A stretch of DNA of 64,000 nt, from NCBI GenBank assembly GCA_050998615.1, contig JBPCQA010000019.1:144739-208738 (forward strand), read 5' to 3'. This DNA is from JBPCQA01 sp050998615. Its GTDB lineage: Bacteria; Actinomycetota; Actinomycetes; Propionibacteriales; Nocardioidaceae. Shown here piece by piece: positions 58,237 through 64,000 of this stretch (position 1 is its first letter; each line of letters begins with the position of its first letter). The position numbers were made by a program, and so were the translations under genes. Under the pieces are notes generated by a model. It saw only the letters and a list, made by a program, of their open reading frames with translations. It did not search any database and was not told where the DNA came from.

Positions 58237-61059
58237 GTGGCTAAGGTCCGAGTCCATGAACTCGCCAAAGAGTTCGGAGTGCAGAGCAAGCAAGTCCTTG
58301 CGGCACTTTCTGATATGGGGGAGTTCGTTAAATCGGCCTCCTCAACCGTCGAAGCGCCAGTCGCTCGACGCCTCGCCGAAGAACATGGGGGGGAATGGAA
58401 GGCAGCGGCGGCAGCGAAAGCCGCGAAGAAGGCCGCGAAAAAGACTGCGGGAAAGCCAGCAGCTGAGCCGGCGACGGCCGACGCGAACACCGTGACGGCA
58501 CCCGAGCTGGAGCCGCAGGCCGCAACGCCAGCGTCCGAGCGCGTGCTGGAGCCCGCCATGGCCCAAGGCGTTGCCGTCGACACCGCGACCGGGCAGGCGG
58601 CACCGGCTGCCCAGCCAGTAGCCCCACCAACAGCCGCACCGGCCGCCCCGTCGGGGGAGACAGACGGCATGGCAGCCGCTGCGGCTGCCATTGCGCCGCC
58701 ATCCCCGAGACCCAGACCGACACCACGACCGGCGCCAAAACCAGCGGGTCCGCGTCCAGGCAATAACCCGTTTTCCACGACCCAAGGCATGGGCCGACGC
58801 CCCAGCCCCGCCCAGCCGGCCCCTCGTGCCAGTGAGCGGCCTGAGCTGGACGATCGCCCAGGCGGTCCTCGTCCGCCCCGAGTAGGTGGCGTGCCAGGCG
58901 CCCCGAGGCCGAACCCGGCCATGATGCCCAAGCAGTCGACCGGATTGCCGGGCCCAGGCGGACCCAGTGTCCGTGGCCGGGCGGCGGCAAGTGGCCGAAC
59001 CGGCGGAGCCCCCGGCGGCCGCGCCGGCGCGCCGGCCCGCGGTGGTGACCGCGGTGGTTTCGGTGGTAGGCCAGGCGGCGGCCTGCCGACGACCGGCGGG
59101 CGTCCCTCCGGTGGACGCAGCAGCCGCGGCACGACCCAAGGCGCCTTCGGACGTCCCGGCGGGCCGTCCCGGCGTGGCCGCAAGTCCAAGCGCGCTCGTC
59201 GTCAGGAGTTCGAGCAGATGCAGGCGCCCGCCGTCGGTGGTGTGCGTGTGCGTAAGGGCGACGGTGAGACCGTCCGCCTGTCGCGCGGGGCGTCGCTTAC
59301 GGATTTCGCGGACAAGGTAGGCGTCGACGCTGCCTCGTTGGTGCAAATGCTCTTCCACCTTGGCGAGATGGTCACCGCGACCCAGTCGGTCAACGACGAG
59401 ACACTGCAGATCCTTGGTGACGAGCTCAACTACAAGATCGAGGTCGTCTCGCCAGAAGAGGAGGACAAGGAGTTGCTCGACTCCTTCAACCTCGAGTTCG
59501 GTGAAGACGAGGGCGGTGAAGAAGCCCTCGTGATCCGGCCACCGGTGGTGACCGTGATGGGTCACGTCGACCACGGGAAGACCAAGCTCCTGGACGCCAT
59601 CCGAGACGCCAATGTGGTGTCCAAGGAGGCAGGTGGCATCACCCAGCACATCGGTGCCTACCAGGTGTCCACCGAAGTCGACGGCACCGAGCGTGCGCTC
59701 ACGTTCATCGACACCCCAGGTCACGAGGCCTTTACCGCTATGCGGATGCGCGGCGCACAGGCAACCGACATCGCGATCTTGGTGGTGGCCGCCGATGATG
59801 GCGTGATGCCGCAGACGATCGAGGCACTCAACCACGCCAAGGCCGCCGACGTACCGATCGTCGTAGCGGTCAACAAGGTCGACAGGCCGGACGCCGATCC
59901 CGCCAAGGTCCGCGGTCAACTGACCGAGTACGGCCTCGTCCCCGAGGAGTACGGCGGCGACACCATGTTCGTCGACGTGTCGGCCAAGGCACATACCAAC
60001 ATCGACGGGTTGCTCGAGGCGATCGTGTTGACCGCCGATGCGGCACTCGACCTGCGTGCCAATCCCGATCAGGACGCCCAGGGGTTGGTCATCGAGGCGC
60101 ACCTCGACCGCGGTCGCGGTCCGGTTGCCACAGTGTTGGTCCAGCGCGGCACGCTGAGCGTTGGTGATTCGTTGGTGGCCGGGCCGGCGTACGGACGCGT
60201 GCGCGCCATGCTCGACGAGCATGGCGACACGGTCAACCAAGCGCTGCCGAGCCGGCCCGTCATGGTGTTGGGCCTGACGGCGGTTCCGGGAGCAGGAGAC
60301 AACTTCTTGGTTGTCGCCGACGACCGGGTCGCGCGTCAGATCGCCGAGAAGCGCGACGCGCGTGAGCGCGCTGCAATGTTGGCGAGGAGCACCGGCCGCC
60401 GTACGCTCGAGGACTTCATGTCGAGCATGGAGAAGGGCGCCACAGAGGAGCTGTTGTTGATCCTCAAGGGGGATGTGTCGGGCTCTGTGGAGGCGCTCGA
60501 GGATGCCTTGTCGAGGATCGACGTGGGCAAGGATGTCAACCTGCGAGTGATCGACCGTGGTGTCGGAGCGATCACCGAGACCAACGTGATGCTGGCGGCC
60601 GCGTCGAACGCTGTGATCATCGGCTTCAACGTGCGAGCTCAGGGCAAGGCCACCGAGGTGGCCGACCGCGAAGGCGTCGACATCCGCTACTACACGGTGA
60701 TCTACCAAGCGATCGACGAGATCGAAGCCGCCCTGAAGGGGATGCTCAAGCCGGAGTATGAGGAAGCGAGCCTGGGGACCGCGGAGATCCGCGAGATCTT
60801 CCGGTCATCGCGAATCGGCAACATCGCTGGCTGTCTAGTCACAGCTGGCACCATCCGGCGCAACAGCAAGGCCCGGTTGGTGCGCGATGGCGCGGTAGTT
60901 GCCGACAACCTCGACATCTCGTCGCTGAAACGGATGAAGGACGACGCAACCGAGGTGCGAGAGGGTTACGAGTGTGGCCTCACGCTGGCCGGCTACAACA
61001 ACATCGCGATCGGAGACGTTGTCGAGACATTCGAGATGCGGGAAATTCCGCGCGCTTGA
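58237..61059 (+). CDS. infB: Translation initiation factor IF-2
   Basis: 940 aa GTPase that brings initiator tRNA to the 30S subunit. IF2-N domain (1-55), a long Ala/Pro/Gly/Arg-rich disordered linker (about 60-325, with GGRGG-like repeats), second IF2-N (about 330-400), then G1 GHVDHGKT near 442, DTPGHE and NKVD, and C-terminal domains. GTG 58237 with AAGGAG. Confidence 0.97.
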   Translation: MAKVRVHELAKEFGVQSKQVLAALSDMGEFVKSASSTVEAPVARRLAEEHGGEWKAAAAAKAAKKAAKKTAGKPAAEPATADANTVTAPELEPQAATPASERVLEPAMAQGVAVDTATGQAAPAAQPVAPPTAAPAAPSGETDGMAAAAAAIAPPSPRPRPTPRPAPKPAGPRPGNNPFSTTQGMGRRPSPAQPAPRASERPELDDRPGGPRPPRVGGVPGAPRPNPAMMPKQSTGLPGPGGPSVRGRAAASGRTGGAPGGRAGAPARGGDRGGFGGRPGGGLPTTGGRPSGGRSSRGTTQGAFGRPGGPSRRGRKSKRARRQEFEQMQAPAVGGVRVRKGDGETVRLSRGASLTDFADKVGVDAASLVQMLFHLGEMVTATQSVNDETLQILGDELNYKIEVVSPEEEDKELLDSFNLEFGEDEGGEEALVIRPPVVTVMGHVDHGKTKLLDAIRDANVVSKEAGGITQHIGAYQVSTEVDGTERALTFIDTPGHEAFTAMRMRGAQATDIAILVVAADDGVMPQTIEALNHAKAADVPIVVAVNKVDRPDADPAKVRGQLTEYGLVPEEYGGDTMFVDVSAKAHTNIDGLLEAIVLTADAALDLRANPDQDAQGLVIEAHLDRGRGPVATVLVQRGTLSVGDSLVAGPAYGRVRAMLDEHGDTVNQALPSRPVMVLGLTAVPGAGDNFLVVADDRVARQIAEKRDARERAAMLARSTGRRTLEDFMSSMEKGATEELLLILKGDVSGSVEALEDALSRIDVGKDVNLRVIDRGVGAITETNVMLAAASNAVIIGFNVRAQGKATEVADREGVDIRYYTVIYQAIDEIEAALKGMLKPEYEEASLGTAEIREIFRSSRIGNIAGCLVTAGTIRRNSKARLVRDGAVVADNLDISSLKRMKDDATEVREGYECGLTLAGYNNIAIGDVVETFEMREIPRA

Positions 61060-61124
61060 CCCCTCTCCTGGCTTGACTGGTCCTGGCTTAACTCCGCGTC
61101 CTGGTTGAGGAAGGAAGATCCACG

Positions 61125-61673
61125 ATGAGTGCCGCACGTGCGCGCAAGGTGGCTGACCGGATCCAGGTGATCGTGGCGGAGATGCTCGAGGTGCGGATCA
61201 AGGATGCCCGGCTGGGCTTCGTCACGGTGACTGATGTGCGGGTCACCGGCGACACCCAGCACGCATCGATCTTCTACACGGTGCTTGGTGATGACGAGCA
61301 GCGATCGGCTACCGGTGCCGCTCTCGAAAGCGCCAAGGGCATGATCCGCTCAGAGGTCGGCAAACAACTCGGCATGCGTCACACCCCGACGCTGGAGTTC
61401 ATCCTCGACGCGCTGCCGGAGTCGGCCGCGCGCATCGAGGATCTGCTCGTTCGGGCGCGTAGCAGCGACGCCGAGGTGGCCAAGGCGGCGGTAGGGGCGT
61501 CGTACGCCGGAGAGGTCGACCCCTACAAGCACCCCGAGGACGCTGAGCAGACCGGCTCTGGGCCAACCGCCACCGAGCTGGCAGCTGGGCCAACCGGAGC
61601 TGGCTCGGCCGAGCAGGCGCCGAAACCCTTAGCGCAGCCGGACGACCAGACTCGACCCGATGCCGGCGCTTGA
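61125..61673 (+). CDS. rbfA: Ribosome-binding factor A
   Basis: 182 aa; the KH-like core occupies residues 1-115 (RKVADRIQVIVAEMLEVRIK, LGMRHTPTLEFILD), followed by a polar, Ala/Gly-rich tail of about 60 residues. Acts in late 30S maturation and 16S 5' processing. Overlaps truB by 14 nt. Confidence 0.95.
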   Translation: MSAARARKVADRIQVIVAEMLEVRIKDARLGFVTVTDVRVTGDTQHASIFYTVLGDDEQRSATGAALESAKGMIRSEVGKQLGMRHTPTLEFILDALPESAARIEDLLVRARSSDAEVAKAAVGASYAGEVDPYKHPEDAEQTGSGPTATELAAGPTGAGSAEQAPKPLAQPDDQTRPDAGA

Positions 61674-62580
61674 CGGACTGCTGATCGTCGACAAGCCGCC
61701 CGGTTGGACGTCACACGACGTCGTCGGTCGGTGTCGCCGGCTGGCCCACACCCGCAAGGTCGGCCACGCCGGCACGCTCGACCCGATGGCCACCGGCGTG
61801 CTGGTGGTCGGCGTCGCGAGGGCGACCAGGCTGCTCGGGCATCTCGCATTGTCGGACAAGGCGTACGACGCCACGATTCGCTTCGGGCAGTCGACCGTGA
61901 CAGACGACGCGCAAGGTGAGGTGCTGACCGAGCACGACGCCTCCGGGATCGACCATGACGCACTGACGGGTGTGTTGTCGGGGCTGACCGGCGACATCGA
62001 GCAGGTCCCGGCGGCGGTTTCGGCGATCAAGATCGGCGGGCAGCGGGCCTACCGCCGGGTCCGAGCAGGGGAGGACGTGGCGCTAGCGCCTCGCCGGGTC
62101 ACCGTGTGGGAGCTCTCGCTGGTGTCGGTACGTCGCATTGGCCCGCTGCTCGACGCCGACGTGCACGCCGAATGCTCGACCGGCACGTATGTGCGTGCCC
62201 TCGCCCGCGACGCGGGTCGGGCCCTGGGCGTCGGCGGCCATCTCACGATGCTGCGGCGCACCCGGGTCGGGCCGTACGGCGTCCAGGCGGCACGCACCCT
62301 GGACCAGCTCGAGCACCAGCTCGCCGTCGTAACTCTTGAGGAGGCGGTCGCCGACAACTTCGCCACTTATACCGTTGCGGCAGATCAGGTCCTGGCGGTG
62401 AGCAACGGCCGGGCGCTCGATGTGACCCTCGGCGTCGCTGGGCCGGTGGCTGTGCTGGCACCTAGCGGTGAGTTCCTGGCCTTGTATCAACAATCTGGCA
62501 CCGTGGCCAAGGCGGTCGCCGTCTTCAGCCCGGCCGTATCGACGAGCCGCGTCGACGGAGACCACATTGACGGTGTTTGA
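61660..62580 (+). CDS. truB: tRNA pseudouridine(55) synthase TruB
   Basis: 306 aa. Catalytic aspartate 41 in GHAGTLDPMATGVL, then KAYDATIRFG and the thumb region RRVTVWEL. ATG 61660 lies within the 3' end of rbfA. Ends the housekeeping operon; followed by repeats and an IS element. Confidence 0.95.
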   Translation: MPALDGLLIVDKPPGWTSHDVVGRCRRLAHTRKVGHAGTLDPMATGVLVVGVARATRLLGHLALSDKAYDATIRFGQSTVTDDAQGEVLTEHDASGIDHDALTGVLSGLTGDIEQVPAAVSAIKIGGQRAYRRVRAGEDVALAPRRVTVWELSLVSVRRIGPLLDADVHAECSTGTYVRALARDAGRALGVGGHLTMLRRTRVGPYGVQAARTLDQLEHQLAVVTLEEAVADNFATYTVAADQVLAVSNGRALDVTLGVAGPVAVLAPSGEFLALYQQSGTVAKAVAVFSPAVSTSRVDGDHIDGV

Positions 62581-62593
62581 GCCGCATTCACGA

Positions 62594-62630
62594 TGGTTTG
62601 AGGAGGCCGCTTCCCGGCCGTCTCGAAACC
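62594..62630 (+). repeat. Dispersed repeat family A, copy 5
   Basis: TGGTTTGAGGAGGCCGCTTC then CCGGCCGTCTCGAAACC; short-core type with a GGCCG/CGGCC hairpin. Confidence 0.78.
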
Positions 62631-62647
62631 AGACTTACCGGGCGGTC

Positions 62648-62684
62648 GTTTCGAGACGCTCGCTGCGCTCGCTCGTCAATCACC
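62648..62684 (-). repeat. Dispersed repeat family A, copy 6
   Basis: GTTTCGAGACGCTCGCTGCG followed by CTCGCTCGTCAATCACC; long-core type in the opposite orientation, 17 nt from copy 5, between truB and the IS30 element. Confidence 0.78.
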
Positions 62685-62767
62685 GTGAGAGATGCCCGCG
62701 CCGATCGCCGTTCCACCACCGGACTGAGGCGTGCAGCGTGCGCGTTGGCCCGCGTGCCGTCCTTGGG

Positions 62768-63975
62768 TTCTCGCGGTGATCGCAACACCTGACTGAGTGG
62801 AGGTGTTGGTCATCCGGTTCGCTAATCACATGATCACGGAGAACGTGCAGGTGTTCTGGAGCGAGTTGCAACGCGGTGAGTTCATCAGCGATGCAGCCGT
62901 AGCGGCGGGCACTTACCGCAAGCAGGGCACTCGATGGGTCGTTGCGAACGGTGGTGTGCGTCCTCGTCGCGGACGTGGCCTGAAGGGTCGGTGTCTATCG
63001 TTCGTCGAGCGAGAACAGATCGCGATGTCACATGCTGCCGGCATCTCGGTGCGGGCGATCGCCGCGCGCCTGGCTCGGAGCCCGTCCACGATCAGTCGGG
63101 AGTTGCGGCGCAACCGGGAGGCCGGCGGCGGGTACCGGGCCAGCTCGGCGCACGCCATGGCCTACCACCGGGCTTCGCGGCCCAAGCCCGCGAAGTTGGC
63201 GGTGAACTTGGCACTGCGCGAGAAGGTCGAGCAGGATCTGGAGAAGAGGTACTCCCCGGAGCAGATCACCGGCCGCCTTCGCCTGGAGTTCCCCGACGAT
63301 CCGGAGATGTGGGTGTCCCCAGAGACCATCTACCAGTCGATCTACGTGCAGTCGCGCGGTGCTCTGCGCCGTGATCTGGCGGTGTGTCTGCGCTCCGGGC
63401 GGGCGCTGCGGCGCCCGAGCCGCAAGGTCGGGCAGCGCAAGAACCGCATCCCGAACATGATCAACATCGCCGAGCGGCCCGCTGAGGTCGAGGACCGAGC
63501 GGTGCCAGGGAACTGGGAGGGAGACCTGATCATCGGCAAGCAGAACCAGACCGCGATCGGCACCCTGGTCGAACGGCAAACCGGCTACGCGATGCTGCTG
63601 CACCTGCCCGATGGCTACAAGCCCGAGCAGGTCCGCGACGCACTCGCGGCGAAGATCCAGACCCTGCCCGACTCGCTGCGCCTATCGCTGACCTGGGACC
63701 AAGGACCCGAGATGCGCGACTGGAAACACGTCTCGATCGACGCCGGCATCGACATCTACTTCTGCAACCCTCACTCACCCTGGCAGCGCGGCACGAACGA
63801 AAACCTCAACGGCCTGCTACGTCAGTACTTCCCAAAGGGCACCCACCTCAGCGTGCACAGCAGCGAGGACCTGGACTGGGTCGCCCAGCAACTCAACGAC
63901 CGACCCCGCAAACGACTAGCGTTCAAGAAGCCGATCGAACTCATCGGCGACCTGCTGTTGCGATAACCGCCAGAA
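62768..63975 (+). mobile_element. IS30-family insertion sequence
   Basis: Terminal inverted repeats TTCTCGCGGTGATCGCAACA (62768-62787) and the complement of TGTTGCGATAACCGCCAGAA (63956-63975) match at 18 of 20 positions, giving an element of about 1,208 bp. The right repeat overlaps the transposase stop codon. No target duplication longer than 2-3 nt can be made out. Confidence 0.8.
62797..63966 (+). CDS. IS30-family transposase
   Basis: 389 aa, GTG start 62797. N-terminal HTH with REQIAMSHAAGISVRAIAAR and SPSTISRELRRN, then the DDE catalytic core: NWEGDLIIG (first Asp), LTWDQGPEM (second Asp) and NPHSPWQRGTNENLNGLLRQ (Glu), with the IS30 hallmark YFPKGT. Full length, so the element may be active. 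Confidence 0.95.
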   Translation: MEVLVIRFANHMITENVQVFWSELQRGEFISDAAVAAGTYRKQGTRWVVANGGVRPRRGRGLKGRCLSFVEREQIAMSHAAGISVRAIAARLARSPSTISRELRRNREAGGGYRASSAHAMAYHRASRPKPAKLAVNLALREKVEQDLEKRYSPEQITGRLRLEFPDDPEMWVSPETIYQSIYVQSRGALRRDLAVCLRSGRALRRPSRKVGQRKNRIPNMINIAERPAEVEDRAVPGNWEGDLIIGKQNQTAIGTLVERQTGYAMLLHLPDGYKPEQVRDALAAKIQTLPDSLRLSLTWDQGPEMRDWKHVSIDAGIDIYFCNPHSPWQRGTNENLNGLLRQYFPKGTHLSVHSSEDLDWVAQQLNDRPRKRLAFKKPIELIGDLLLR

Positions 63976-64000
63976 TCCGCCGATCCGCATGCGGGACGCC

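Noticed and set aside
58342..60708. 788-codon open frame antisense to infB
   Set aside because: Lies wholly opposite a well-supported gene; the translation is low-complexity Arg/Gly/His typical of GC-rich antisense frames, with no ribosome-binding site.
1..64000. tRNA or rRNA genes
   Set aside because: No cloverleaf with a T-loop GTTCGA-type arm in proper spacing was found in the intergenic regions, although I could not run a scanner.

Overview
The window comes from a GC-rich actinobacterial chromosome. The evidence is frequent GTG/TTG starts, many ATGA/GTGA overlaps, bacterial Tat and lipoprotein signals, an actinobacterial-type group 1h [NiFe] hydrogenase, and the housekeeping order dxr-rseP-ispG ... 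GNAT-proS ... rimP-nusA-ylxR-infB-rbfA-truB. Dispersed repeats of the form GGTTGAGGAG...GTCTCGAAACC make me suspect Propionibacteriales (Nocardioides-like), but that is inference from memory. I saw no tRNA, rRNA, CRISPR array or prophage.

Layout. (1) 1-16173: carbon and nitrogen catabolism. A polyamine-type ABC importer is cut by the left edge and followed by a FAD amine oxidase. Next come a RIO1-like kinase, a PTS-dependent dihydroxyacetone kinase operon (dhaK-dhaL-dhaM, with DhaM fused to HPr and Enzyme I), a second FAD amine oxidase overlapping an Lrp regulator, a class III aminotransferase, a flavin monooxygenase and an MBL-fold hydrolase. (2) 16296-35939: a nearly unbroken plus-strand hydrogen-oxidation supercluster. 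It holds hypA, hypB, the small and large hydrogenase subunits, a NifU/Rieske-like iron-sulfur protein, a coupled block of uncharacterised proteins (DUF5947-like, DUF6084-like, a 501-aa protein, a 39-aa protein, two disordered acidic proteins), a maturation protease, hypC and a DUF6390-like protein. After a terminator and a hairpin come a FecCD-type metal ABC importer translationally coupled to hypF, then hypC, hypD, hypE and a second DUF6390-like protein. (3) 35958-39465: glutaryl-CoA-dehydrogenase-like enzyme, aminobutyraldehyde-type dehydrogenase, pentapeptide-repeat protein. (4) 39612-43394: dxr, rseP/rip1, ispG. (5) 43533-49103: accessory island with a HepT/MntA toxin-antitoxin pair (the antitoxin HTH region is frameshifted), a likely leaderless RHH-VOC-GNAT operon, an MFS gene broken by deletion and an intact MFS gene. 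(6) 49133-62580: housekeeping block with GNAT, proS, a truncated HAD gene, hemerythrin, SDR, queA, two ferritin-like proteins, rimP, nusA, ylxR, infB, rbfA and truB. (7) 62768-63975: an IS30-family element with visible terminal inverted repeats.

How the genes work together. Parts 1 and 3 could take up putrescine-like amines and oxidise or transaminate them to the aminobutyrate level under Lrp control, and feed dihydroxyacetone into glycolysis with PEP as phosphate donor. Part 2 would build and run an oxygen-tolerant, probably high-affinity uptake hydrogenase: HypABCDEF make and insert the NiFe(CN)2CO centre, the protease trims the large subunit after its last metal-ligand motif, the NifU/Rieske-like protein is a candidate electron exit, and the embedded ABC importer is a candidate nickel or iron supplier.

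Two dispersed repeat families cross the window. Family A is a REP-like palindrome confined to intergenic DNA. Family B is a roughly 35-45 nt element found in intergenic DNA and also, in the same reading frame, inside two unrelated genes (dhaM and the 501-aa hydrogenase-cluster gene), which resembles the behaviour of Rickettsia palindromic elements.
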